Counted from the first letter of the stretch, positions 14,985 to 22,441 are shown. The stretch: DNA of 25,623 nucleotides from Micavibrio sp. UBA6929 (GCA_002448815.1 DKAJ01000012.1:53122-78744); one strand, 5' to 3'. Numbers and translations: made by a program. Notes: generated by a model from the sequence alone, not told the origin.

Positions 14985-16363
14985 AAGCATGGCTAAAGAA
15001 ACCGTCTGTTGTCTTTTGGGGATGTGTTTTTGTTTTATGGTTGAATTTTTCAGGACATTTGCTCAGCACGCTGCCTTTGAAAAAATATCTGGATGGAGAG
15101 TTCTTCTCAGAGCGCTTTGTCTTTTCACGGTTGGTTTATAATCTAAAGCATGGCGAGGACGCGCAGGGCGGTTTTATGCTCCGTTATGATCATGTCGATG
15201 ATCTTTATAAATCTGTCGACCGTGATGACTATGCGCTTTTTAAAGAGCGATTGGAAAAAGGTGATGACAAGATTGCGCGTGTATATACGTCGCATTATGG
15301 CTTGCAGGATGATCTGATGATGCCTGTCTGGCGCGGCTTAGAGCGCGTAAAAGATAAGGTGCTTGAAGGAGCAAAGCCGGGGAGCCGCTGGCATAAAAGG
15401 CTGCAAACGCTGGATTATTATTATTACAACCTAATCTCGCAAACATTGGTGGCGTTTGTTAATGCTCTTGTTATAGGCAGTATCTTATTTTGGGTGGCCA
15501 AACAATTTTCTGCGCGCCATGCTTGGGTTGTTTTGGGGTTAATATTAGTGTTTCAGCCTATTTTGACATTTTATGGGCGCTCGATGTGGTGGATGATGTG
15601 GTCGTGGTTTTTGCCCTTTGCGATTGTTTTGTTTGCAACTTATCGGTTTGGCGCGTATCGAAATAATGTGTCTTTATCTTTATCGCTGATCACGGCGGCC
15701 TTCGCGGGCTTAGCTGTATGCGTACGCACATTGATGGGGTATGAATATGTGTCACCAACGATGGTTGGGGCGATGGTGCCAATTGTATTTTATGCTGTTT
15801 ATCAGCGGTGGGGGCTAGCTTCTTGGTTTTTAACCTCTTTTATTGTAGGTCTTGGGTGCTTGATAGGGGCGCTGTCAGCGATGTATATGCATTATAATGC
15901 GCTTCAGGATTTTGGACTAAGCCCGCAAGATGTGATTACGCGATCATATCAAATGCGCGCCTATGGCGGGGAGGCTGCCGCTGGAGTGAAAGGCGAAATT
16001 GCCGAAAGTGTCGTTGCGCCATTCTGGCAAGTATTAGGCGGTTATTTAATATCGCCAAAAGAGCTCGCCCCGCCGCAAATTTTATTTATGTTGCCGTGTT
16101 TTATCTGGATGTGGGGATACTTTAAAAAGGGTGGGCGCCGCAAGGTCAGTGATGATCACCGCCGTTTGTATGATGCCTTTTTGGCGTCGGCTGGCGTAAG
16201 CTTCCTTGGCGCGGTGTCGATGCTGGTTATTCTCAAGGGGCATGCATATATTCACGGATATGATATTATTATCTGGAGCTTGCCTTTGAACATTATTCTG
16301 CTTATTTTCTACAGTGTATTAATGCTGGGCCTAAAAAATACGCATCATGCGCGCGCTGAATAA
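14981..16363 (+). CDS. Polytopic membrane protein, possible GT-C type glycosyltransferase
   Basis: The chosen ATG overlaps the previous stop by 4 bases (ATGA), giving 460 aa. A first membrane helix (about 9-29) is followed by a large extracytoplasmic loop (about 30-145) containing YTSHYGLQDDLMMPVW, then roughly eight further hydrophobic helices and a basic segment (FKKGGRRKVSDDHRR) before the last two. A long periplasmic loop after the first helix is common in GT-C enzymes that use lipid-linked sugars, but I see no diagnostic catalytic motif. The position after a GtrB-like and a GtrA-like gene suggests the serotype-specific transferase of a Gtr-type cassette. That is an inference from context; the function is otherwise unknown. 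It is followed by a tRNA after 100 bases. Confidence 0.7.
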   Translation: MKAWLKKPSVVFWGCVFVLWLNFSGHLLSTLPLKKYLDGEFFSERFVFSRLVYNLKHGEDAQGGFMLRYDHVDDLYKSVDRDDYALFKERLEKGDDKIARVYTSHYGLQDDLMMPVWRGLERVKDKVLEGAKPGSRWHKRLQTLDYYYYNLISQTLVAFVNALVIGSILFWVAKQFSARHAWVVLGLILVFQPILTFYGRSMWWMMWSWFLPFAIVLFATYRFGAYRNNVSLSLSLITAAFAGLAVCVRTLMGYEYVSPTMVGAMVPIVFYAVYQRWGLASWFLTSFIVGLGCLIGALSAMYMHYNALQDFGLSPQDVITRSYQMRAYGGEAAAGVKGEIAESVVAPFWQVLGGYLISPKELAPPQILFMLPCFIWMWGYFKKGGRRKVSDDHRRLYDAFLASAGVSFLGAVSMLVILKGHAYIHGYDIIIWSLPLNIILLIFYSVLMLGLKNTHHARAE

Positions 16364-16463
16364 GCCACATTATCGTGCAGGAAACATATTTTACTAGAAT
16401 TCATTATTGTGCTGCGATGCGGATGCTGCTAATCAGTAAGTCCTGCGCATATGCTGCGCGTGG

Positions 16464-16540
16464 GGGCCTGTAGCTCAGTTGGTTAGAGCAGTCCGCTCAT
16501 AACGGATTGGTCGCTGGTTCAAGTCCGGCCAGGCCTACCA
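16464..16540 (+). tRNA. tRNA with anticodon CAT, probably tRNA-Ile2 (or elongator Met)
   Basis: The cloverleaf is complete: a 7-bp acceptor stem (GGGCCTG/CAGGCCT), D arm GCTC/GAGC, anticodon stem GTCCG/CGGAT with loop CTCATAA and anticodon at 16498-16500, a 5-base variable loop, T arm GCTGG/CCGGC and encoded ACCA. The acceptor 1-72 pair is G-U. It lacks the three G-C anticodon-stem pairs and the unpaired 1-72 of initiator tRNA. The loop CTCATAA and the run TGGTCGCTGGTTCAAG resemble E. coli tRNA-Ile2, whose C34 is changed to lysidine by TilS, so Ile2 is favoured over elongator Met. A T6 run follows the CCA. Confidence 0.9.
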
Positions 16541-16586
16541 CTTTTTTATCTCACCTGTGAATTGTCTAAATATTTTTCATGATGCG

Positions 16587-16616
16587 TTGTTTGCCTTGAA
16601 CGCAAGAGCCTATATG
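16587..16616 (+). promoter_or_regulatory. Possible promoter for the secreted-protein gene
   Basis: TTGTTT (16587-16592), an 18-base spacer and TATATG (16611-16616) lie about 30 bases before the GTG start at 16648. The match is modest. Confidence 0.3.
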
Positions 16617-16647
16617 ATGAAAACATGTAAAAACCAAGGTTAAAATC

Positions 16648-17307
16648 GTGTTGAATTCATACATAAAATTTTTTGCACTGCTGTGTGTTCTGGTGCTAGG
16701 CACGTTAAAGCAGCCAGCTATGGCAGAATATTTTGTATGGAAAGATCAAAAGACAGGCGTTTCACTGTCGTTTCCAGACACGTGGAAGATTGCAAACAAC
16801 CAAAAGCCAGATGACATTTTTACTATTCAGGCTCCTGGAGAGAGAGATTATGCCTCTTGCCGTCTGCGCGTTCGCGAAGATCGCCGCGCGACTATTTTTC
16901 CGTATCAGTATGATTTTGAAATTCAACATATCTATGCAGGCTTTGATTTTTGGCGCGATTATATCGGTGAATATGCTGGCGCGTCCTTAGACCGAGTGCT
17001 TTATGATCGCGGCTTAATTAATTCCGTAGCAAGTAGCGCAGATTTTACATTCGTATCGTCTGCGGGACCGCGCGCTATGATGCACGGCTTTGCCTTTGCG
17101 GGTTTTGATGATACCAGCGTCTATATTTTTGAATGCTCGGCAGAAGTATCAGCTTATGAGCGCTGGCACCCCGTCTTTAAATCGATTCTAAAGTCCGCAG
17201 AAAAAGAGCTGCGCGATTCTGTTGTTCTGAATGGTGGTTACAGGAAGTTCCAAGATGATCCGCCTGTGATGATCCGCGGCGATGATATTCTCGATACATA
17301 TAAGTAA
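16648..17307 (+). CDS. Secreted protein of unknown function, 219 aa
   Basis: The start is GTG, with AAGG about 9 bases upstream. A clear signal peptide (hydrophobic core FFALLCVLVLG) ends at AMA, with cleavage expected after A26, so the mature protein is periplasmic or secreted. The mature part begins EYFVWKDQKTGVSLSFPDTW, a pattern seen in PsbP/DcrB-like folds, but the similarity is not enough to assign a family. Mature cysteines C71 and C163 could form a disulfide. There is no lipobox and no C-terminal membrane helix. It stands alone between the tRNA and the TauE run, on the same strand, with 146 bases to TauE. Confidence 0.75.
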   Translation: MLNSYIKFFALLCVLVLGTLKQPAMAEYFVWKDQKTGVSLSFPDTWKIANNQKPDDIFTIQAPGERDYASCRLRVREDRRATIFPYQYDFEIQHIYAGFDFWRDYIGEYAGASLDRVLYDRGLINSVASSADFTFVSSAGPRAMMHGFAFAGFDDTSVYIFECSAEVSAYERWHPVFKSILKSAEKELRDSVVLNGGYRKFQDDPPVMIRGDDILDTYK

Positions 17308-17402
17308 AACCTGATAAAAATGATTGCTGACACAGTGCTGCCTGCCGCCGCCTGTGAATTGAATGTGTTTTTTGCAGTGCGAAGTTTGCTTTTCTTTCCT
17401 GT

Positions 17403-17427
17403 TTTCGATTAAAAAGAGAAATCGAAA
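17403..17427. repeat. Perfect 8-bp inverted repeat upstream of the TauE gene
   Basis: TTTCGATT and AATCGAAA are separated by 9 bases of A/G (17411-17419). The dyad ends 26 bases before the ATG and overlaps the likely promoter or leader. No T tract follows, so an operator is more likely than a terminator. Confidence 0.5.
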
Positions 17428-17453
17428 TTATAAAAACGGAGATTGCAAAGCCA

Positions 17454-18377
17454 ATGCAAATCTATCTGCCTATCGCTGAAATGGCCGTCCCGGCCGAGCA
17501 GATATTTATGGTCAGTGCATTCGTTGGTTTTCTTTCAGGCGCCTTGGGCGTAGGCGGTGGTTTTTTAACGACGCCATTTCTCATCTTTCTTGGTATTCCA
17601 CCATCAGTAGCCGTTGGAACACAAGCGTCACAATTAGTCGCGTCGAGTACTGCCGGCGTATTAGGCCATCTTAAACGCGGCGCTGTTGATACCAAAATTG
17701 GTGGCTTGATGCTGGTAGGTGGTTTTGTTGGATCGGTCAATGGTATTTGGCTCTTTAAGGTGTTAGAGGGGCTTGGCCAGATTGATTTTGTAATCTCGTA
17801 TTTATACATATTGTTGCTGGGCAGTATTGGTCTGTCGATGCTCTTCGAGATTATAAAGACCGCGCTTAAGCCCCAAAACCAAATGCGCAGTGAATTTAAC
17901 TCGTTTAAGGTACATCCTTGGATATTGCTGTTGCCCTATAAAATGCGCTTCCCACGCTCAAAGCTGTATATTAGCGCCATAATGCCGTTTGGCATTGGTA
18001 TGCTGGGCGGTGTTTTGGCAACATTGCTGGGGATTGGTGGCGGATTTATTCTTGTGCCCGCAATGATTTATATTTTGGGCATGCCAACGCTGCTCGTCGC
18101 AGGAACGTCTTTGTTCCAAATGATTTTTACAACGTCATTCGCTGTGATGATGCATGCCACAATTAACCAGACTGTAGATATTGTTCTTGCCATTATTTTG
18201 ATTTTAGGCGGCGTGCTTGGTGCGCAAGTTGGCGCCAGTATCTCACGTTACCTCAAAGACATTTGGGCACGTATTATTCTCGCCAGTATTGTAATCTTAG
18301 TGTGCCTTAAGCTAACGCTTGATGTGTTTTTAACGCCAGAGGAGCTGTTCTCGACAGTGCATTTGATGTCGCCATGA
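17454..18377 (+). CDS. TauE/SafE-family permease
   Basis: The 307-aa inner-membrane protein has about eight hydrophobic helices in two related halves, each with a Gly-rich signature: GALGVGGGFLTTPFLIFLGIP near residue 35 and LLGIGGGFILVPAMIYILGMP near 190. The halves are joined by a basic loop (about residues 137-175, with KMRFPRSKLY). Family members export sulfite, sulfonates or related anions; the substrate here is unknown. The ATG has CGGAG about 13 bases upstream, and a start at the later ATG near 17481 cannot be excluded. Its stop overlaps the next start as ATGA, and the Alph_Pro_TM partner is the usual neighbour in alphaproteobacteria. Confidence 0.9.
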   Translation: MQIYLPIAEMAVPAEQIFMVSAFVGFLSGALGVGGGFLTTPFLIFLGIPPSVAVGTQASQLVASSTAGVLGHLKRGAVDTKIGGLMLVGGFVGSVNGIWLFKVLEGLGQIDFVISYLYILLLGSIGLSMLFEIIKTALKPQNQMRSEFNSFKVHPWILLLPYKMRFPRSKLYISAIMPFGIGMLGGVLATLLGIGGGFILVPAMIYILGMPTLLVAGTSLFQMIFTTSFAVMMHATINQTVDIVLAIILILGGVLGAQVGASISRYLKDIWARIILASIVILVCLKLTLDVFLTPEELFSTVHLMSP

Positions 18378-19141
18378 GAAAATATGTCATCCTAATCGGT
18401 GTGTTTCTATGCGTTTCAGGCAGTGTGTTGCAAGCCACCGCCCAGCCTTTATCCGTGAATAAAACACAAAAAATCGTGACGGATATGGTGGTCGATCACA
18501 TTGATATTACAACAGGATTTAACGGCGCGAAATTTGAGATGTATGGCGCACGTGACGTTGACGGCGATATTATTGTTGTTCTTCGCGGCCCTGATAAAGA
18601 TATGAATGTACGCCGCAAAGAAAAAAGCTGGGCAGGGTGGCGATATGGCAAAGAGGTTCAGTTCTCTCGCTTGCCATCTTTTTATCGCGTAGCATCCACG
18701 AAGCCATTGGAAGAGCTTTTAGGGCCGGACACCTTGTCTGAGCATGAAATCGGCGTTCCATCTTTGCCTTTTCTCGCTCGGAGCGTAGAGCAAGACAATG
18801 TCATCACCTTATTTAAAAAGGCGCTTATCCGTAACCAGCAAAGCAAGGAGCTTTTGTCACCGCACCTTACTCACATAACATCCTTGGGTGATCGCTTCTT
18901 TAAAGTATCTTTCTATTTGCCTCATAATGTGCCAGTGGGCGAATATACTGTAACGGTCTTCTATTTAGAGGACCAAAAAATCTCGGCAATGAACCACCAT
19001 GATTTTGTGGTCGAGCAAGTAGGAACAAATTATTCTATTAAAATGTTTGCTGAGGAAAGCCCGCTTCTATACGGGGCTTTATGTGTTTTGCTTGCATTAT
19101 TGGCTGGCTGGGTCTCTAATAGGCTTAAGCGCATATTATAA
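18374..19141 (+). CDS. TIGR02186 / Alph_Pro_TM family protein
   Basis: The 255-aa protein has a signal peptide (YVILIGVFLCVSGSVLQ, cleavage near TAQ, about residue 24), a periplasmic domain of about 205 residues and one C-terminal membrane helix (LLYGALCVLLALLAGWV) with a basic tail NRLKRIL. The family (PF09608) is largely alphaproteobacterial and of unknown function. Features include the start of the domain (IVTDMVVDHIDITTGFNGA) and DVDGDIIVVLRGP. Overlap by 4 bases with the TauE gene suggests stoichiometric partners, possibly a periplasmic and membrane part of the same export system; this is inference. Confidence 0.88.
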   Translation: MRKYVILIGVFLCVSGSVLQATAQPLSVNKTQKIVTDMVVDHIDITTGFNGAKFEMYGARDVDGDIIVVLRGPDKDMNVRRKEKSWAGWRYGKEVQFSRLPSFYRVASTKPLEELLGPDTLSEHEIGVPSLPFLARSVEQDNVITLFKKALIRNQQSKELLSPHLTHITSLGDRFFKVSFYLPHNVPVGEYTVTVFYLEDQKISAMNHHDFVVEQVGTNYSIKMFAEESPLLYGALCVLLALLAGWVSNRLKRIL

Positions 19142-19154
19142 GAAAGACAAAGAC

Positions 19155-19631
19155 GTGTTAGACAATACAGCCCGAGTTCCGGCAAGGCCCGTTTATTTGA
19201 TCGTTGCCGATGAAACTGATGAGTTTGAAACAGCGCTGCAATATGCCGTGCAGTCCGCGCAGCGCAATGATGCAAGCCTTGCCGTTTTGCAAATAATTCC
19301 CGATGGTGAAAGTACATTTATGCCCTGGGGAGGTATTAGCGAAAAAATGGAGCAAGCGCAAATAAAACGCGCTGAAGAAGCGTTGGATTTTGCAAAAAAC
19401 ACATTAAAATCCAAAGGGATAGAGCCTCTTGTTTATATGAAGAAAGGCCACCCCGAAGACGTCGTGCGTGATGTGATTAAAGATAACGGAAATATTACGC
19501 GCCTAGTGCTTGCTGCTAATACTGACGAAGGTGATCCGGGTCCTCTCGTATCGTATTTCACTGGCGCAGGCCTTAAGAGCTTGGGAATTCCGTTGACAAT
19601 TGTGCCAAGCCATCTATCTTTCCAACAATAA
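19155..19631 (+). CDS. Universal stress protein (UspA family)
   Basis: From GTG at 19155 the product has 158 aa, with AAGAAAG about 8 bases upstream. The frame is open back to 19047, but that part lies inside the previous gene and encodes a spurious hydrophobic stretch, so I reject it. The protein has a Usp fold: VYLIVADETDEFETAL, then AVLQIIP, KGHPEDVVRDVI and LVLAANTDEGDPG. The nucleotide-binding G-2x-G-9x-G pattern is kept (GDPG then G), but the usual following Ser/Thr is Leu, so ATP binding may be altered. It follows the Alph_Pro_TM gene by 13 bases and is probably cotranscribed, which may link it to the permease. Confidence 0.82.
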   Translation: MLDNTARVPARPVYLIVADETDEFETALQYAVQSAQRNDASLAVLQIIPDGESTFMPWGGISEKMEQAQIKRAEEALDFAKNTLKSKGIEPLVYMKKGHPEDVVRDVIKDNGNITRLVLAANTDEGDPGPLVSYFTGAGLKSLGIPLTIVPSHLSFQQ

Positions 19632-19672
19632 TATCGCGTTTGCGAAAAACATCGATAAAGGCATAACGACAC

Positions 19673-20236
19673 ATGTTTATACAAACACAAGAAACGCCCA
19701 ATCCAGCAGTCCTGAAATTCTTGCCCGGACAAACAATCCTTGAGCAAGGCACGCTTGATTGCCCCGATCAAACATCCGCAAAAAAATCACCGCTTGCGAT
19801 GCGCTTGTTTTCGTTGAGCGGCGTTAGCGCCGTATTTCTTGGGCAAGACTTTGTCTCTGTAACCAAAGACGATAATACGGATTGGAACATGCTTAAGCCA
19901 ATGATCTTGACCGCGTTGATGGAGCACCTAGCGACAGGTCAGCCTATTGTCACTGACACGTCAGGGCAGGGCGCATCAAGTATCACTGAAGACGATGATG
20001 AAATCGTGATCCAGATCAAGCAGCTTCTTGAGGAACGTGTCAGACCCGCCGTGATGCAAGATGGTGGTGACATCATTTTTGACCGCTTCGAAGACGGGGT
20101 CGTGTACTTGCAGATGCAAGGCGCATGTGCAGGCTGTCCCAGTTCAACAATGACCCTAAAGTCAGGGATTGAAAATATGCTGCGCCATTATGTCCCCGAA
20201 GTGGAAGAGGTACGCCCCGTTGACCCAGTTTGGTAA
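19673..20236 (+). CDS. NfuA-type iron-sulfur cluster carrier (NifU C-terminal domain)
   Basis: This 187-aa protein carries Fe-S clusters to target enzymes. The N-terminal Nfu domain (about 1-90) begins MFIQTQETPNPAVLKFLPG, typical of the mitochondrial NFU1 and alphaproteobacterial form. The C-terminal NifU-like domain (about 108-180) holds the cluster-binding CxxC at C152 and C155 (GACAGCPSS). AAAGG lies about 11 bases before the ATG. It follows the Usp gene by 41 bases and overlaps tsaB by 17 bases, so nfu and tsaB are translationally linked. The family call is firm. Confidence 0.95.
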   Translation: MFIQTQETPNPAVLKFLPGQTILEQGTLDCPDQTSAKKSPLAMRLFSLSGVSAVFLGQDFVSVTKDDNTDWNMLKPMILTALMEHLATGQPIVTDTSGQGASSITEDDDEIVIQIKQLLEERVRPAVMQDGGDIIFDRFEDGVVYLQMQGACAGCPSSTMTLKSGIENMLRHYVPEVEEVRPVDPVW

Positions 20237-20954
20237 AGTCCTTGCCTTTGATACGGCCTTAAATGGTGTCAGTGTCGGGTATTATCAAAGGGATCCGCAC
20301 GTGTCTGATGCACTGTACCTCGATACGGTGCGCGGGCAGGCTGAGCATTTGATCCCTATGACGAAGTCTATCGTTGAAAAGCACGGCGCAGCATTATCAG
20401 ATGTAGAGTGTATAATCACCACCATTGGCCCAGGAAGCTTTACGGGCCTGCGTTTGGCGCTGTCTGCAGCGCGCAGTTACGGCATGGCACTGAGTGTTCC
20501 TGTTTACGGTATTTCGGTCTTAAAGGCGCTTGCATTAGGATACAGCGCGTCTATTAATCGAGATGAAGATTGTCATATTGTTGTCGCTATTGAAACCAAA
20601 AGGTCAGATTACTATATGCAGATCTTTACCGCAGACGTACAAGCTGCATCTGATCCCGTTACGATTGAGGCCGGTCAGGTCGTTCCATGGATCGAGTCAC
20701 ATAATGTCACCAAGGCGCACGTAATTGGTGATGCGCTAGGGCGACTGCAAAGTGACCTGACAAGTACGAAGGGCCAAGGCGAGTCACTTGACCTACACTG
20801 GCACGAAGACCAGTCGCATTTTGATGCGAAGTTCATCGCGAGTCATGGCGCGGATCACATCGATTCATACAGTTCAGATTTGACCCCACTATATTTACGC
20901 GGCGCAGATGTTAGCGCGCCCAAAGCAAAAGCACGCCGTATCAGTGATGTTTAG
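20220..20954 (+). CDS. tsaB: tRNA threonylcarbamoyladenosine biosynthesis protein TsaB
   Basis: TsaB partners TsaD and TsaE to make t6A37 in tRNAs that read ANN codons. The TTG start gives 244 aa beginning MTQFGKVLAFDTALNGVSVG, which matches the family N terminus. AGAGG lies about 10 bases upstream, inside the end of the nfu gene. A longer frame from 20169 would add 17 residues and is rejected. The GPGSFTGLR signature is at 70-78. It overlaps the nfu gene by 17 bases. The frequent neighbour rimI is absent here. It is convergent with proC. Confidence 0.93.
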   Translation: MTQFGKVLAFDTALNGVSVGYYQRDPHVSDALYLDTVRGQAEHLIPMTKSIVEKHGAALSDVECIITTIGPGSFTGLRLALSAARSYGMALSVPVYGISVLKALALGYSASINRDEDCHIVVAIETKRSDYYMQIFTADVQAASDPVTIEAGQVVPWIESHNVTKAHVIGDALGRLQSDLTSTKGQGESLDLHWHEDQSHFDAKFIASHGADHIDSYSSDLTPLYLRGADVSAPKAKARRISDV

Positions 20955-20965
20955 GGAAAATTGAC

Positions 20966-20977
20966 AGGCGTACGCCT
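20966..20977. repeat. Perfect 12-bp palindrome between tsaB and proC
   Basis: AGGCGTACGCCT is fully palindromic and occupies nearly half of the 27-base gap between the two convergent genes. It has no loop, so an RNA hairpin would need to open central pairs; a protein site is possible. Confidence 0.4.
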
Positions 20978-20981
20978 AAGG

Positions 20982-21791
20982 TTACAGTTCTTTCGCGCGG
21001 GAAACCGCCGCGTGGATGGCCTTTGTAATGATATCTTGCATGTCACCGTTCATCATAATGCTTAAAGCCGCTTGCGTTGTGCCGCCAGGGCTTGTGACAT
21101 TCTCGCGCAGTGTCGAAGGCGGCGTATCTGGCGCGGCTTCCATTAGCGCTCCGGCGCCAACCATAGTTTGACGCGCAAGGTCGGCAGCAACATCTGCGGG
21201 TAAGCCTGCATCAATGCCGGCCTGTGTTAAGGCTTCGGTAAAATAAAATAAATAGGCAGGGCCACTGCCTGAAATAGCGCTCAGCGGATCAATCAAATCC
21301 TCGCTGTTTAGCTCATAAACGGCGCCAGAAATGTTCAGGAGATCATGTACAAGCTGCTTTTGCGTGTCAGAACAAGCATCATTGCAGACATAACCCGTAA
21401 CGCCTTTGCCAATGGCGCTTGGTGTATTGGGCATTGAGCGAATAATGGGCTGCTGGGCGCTGAAATACCCTTCAAAAGTTTGCAGCGTTTGCCCCGCCGC
21501 GATCGACAGAATAAGGCTGCTCACAGAAACATAAGGCTTGATCTGTGCGCAGACCTCACGCATTTTCTGCGGCTTAACCGCCATCATTACGATATCCGCA
21601 TTCTTAAGCGCCTCTTGAAAGGCGCTGTCCTGCACATCGTTATAATAATGGCATGAGCCTTCACTGCGTGGTAACTGGCTTGGGCTGATAATGCTGTATG
21701 TCGCAGGGAAATCAGCCTTGAGCCATCCTTGGTGAAGGGCGCTGCCCATCTTGCCGTATCCAATAAGTACAATATTGTGGCGGTTCACCAT
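20982..21791 (-). CDS. proC: Pyrroline-5-carboxylate reductase
   Basis: This enzyme performs the last step of proline synthesis, reducing pyrroline-5-carboxylate with NAD(P)H. The 269-aa product has the N-terminal Rossmann motif GYGKMGSAL (about residues 11-19), IIRSMPNTPSAIGKGVTGY in the middle and the C-terminal signature ISGSGPAYLFYFTEAL, then TLRENVTSPGGTTQAAL. GAGGAA lies 7 bases before the ATG. It is the second gene after the YbjN-domain gene, 31 bases apart on the same strand, a common alphaproteobacterial pairing. Confidence 0.97.
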   Translation of the reverse strand: MVNRHNIVLIGYGKMGSALHQGWLKADFPATYSIISPSQLPRSEGSCHYYNDVQDSAFQEALKNADIVMMAVKPQKMREVCAQIKPYVSVSSLILSIAAGQTLQTFEGYFSAQQPIIRSMPNTPSAIGKGVTGYVCNDACSDTQKQLVHDLLNISGAVYELNSEDLIDPLSAISGSGPAYLFYFTEALTQAGIDAGLPADVAADLARQTMVGAGALMEAAPDTPPSTLRENVTSPGGTTQAALSIMMNGDMQDIITKAIHAAVSRAKEL

Positions 21792-21822
21792 GAATTGTTC
21801 CTCAATCGAAAAGGCGCGGCGT

Positions 21823-22326
21823 TTATGACTGGCCTTGCGTTTCCATCATTGCAAGCTCAAGCTCGGCATGGTTTGGAGCGTGCTGGGCGCTTAGAATTTT
21901 AAAGGCCGAGCAAAAGCGCTCGCACTGGACAAGTGACATGTCAACAATATCATTGATCATTGCGCGTGCTTGATCGGCGCTCAGGGCTTTCATCAGGGCG
22001 CTATAGCGAAAGGCTGGCTTTGTGCTTTTGGCTGGCAGAGAAAAATGCCCAAGGCATAAATCATCGTTTAGGCGCACAATCGCATCACGCGCGGCAGGCA
22101 GGTTGTCATTAGAAATGCGCAAATCATACTGGCAGCAAACTTGCAGAAGGTGCGCGTTTTCATCCCAGATGAAGTATACATTATACTCAATCTCTTTGCC
22201 GGTCAGTTTCACAAAAAGCTCTTCATCATTCTTGCGGTCGAAAACCCAATTATACCCGTGAAGGACGCTTTCAAGGCTGTCGATCGGGTTAAGGTCTTCT
22301 TCTGCGAATGTTGCATCGTCAAGCAT
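21823..22326 (-). CDS. YbjN domain-containing protein
   Basis: The 167-aa soluble protein belongs to the YbjN family, which has a fold like type III secretion chaperones; its function is poorly known. Features are the N-terminal NPIDSLESVLHGYNWVFDRK, a strand-rich middle (KLTGKEIEYNVYFIWDEN, LLQVCCQYDLRI) and the helical C terminus DMSLVQCERFCSAF. The ATG has AAGGAAAG about 9 bases upstream. It leads proC on the same strand and is divergent from lgt. Five cysteines are scattered, none in a recognisable metal motif. Confidence 0.85.
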   Translation of the reverse strand: MLDDATFAEEDLNPIDSLESVLHGYNWVFDRKNDEELFVKLTGKEIEYNVYFIWDENAHLLQVCCQYDLRISNDNLPAARDAIVRLNDDLCLGHFSLPAKSTKPAFRYSALMKALSADQARAMINDIVDMSLVQCERFCSAFKILSAQHAPNHAELELAMMETQGQS

Positions 22327-22356
22327 AATGTTTAACTTTCCTTGGGGGCTGTTCTA

Positions 22357-22413
22357 ATGAAAAACGTTATATCAGGCATAACTGCAGGGGCAATGTTTTC
22401 TGCTCTTGCGTAG
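22357..22413 (+). CDS. Possible 18-codon upstream ORF before lgt
   Basis: A short frame, MKNVISGITAGAMFSALA then TAG, starts with GGGGGC about 9 bases upstream and ends 28 bases before the lgt ATG. The peptide resembles an export signal. lgt itself lacks a clear ribosome site, so a coupled leader peptide is conceivable. A frame this short can arise by chance. Confidence 0.25.
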   Translation: MKNVISGITAGAMFSALA

Positions 22414-22441
22414 TAGATCATTTGTGGATAGCTTTTAGCGC

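Noticed and set aside
16464..16540. tRNA as an integration site
   Set aside because: No integrase, no repeated tRNA 3' end and ordinary neighbouring genes; nothing suggests a genomic island.
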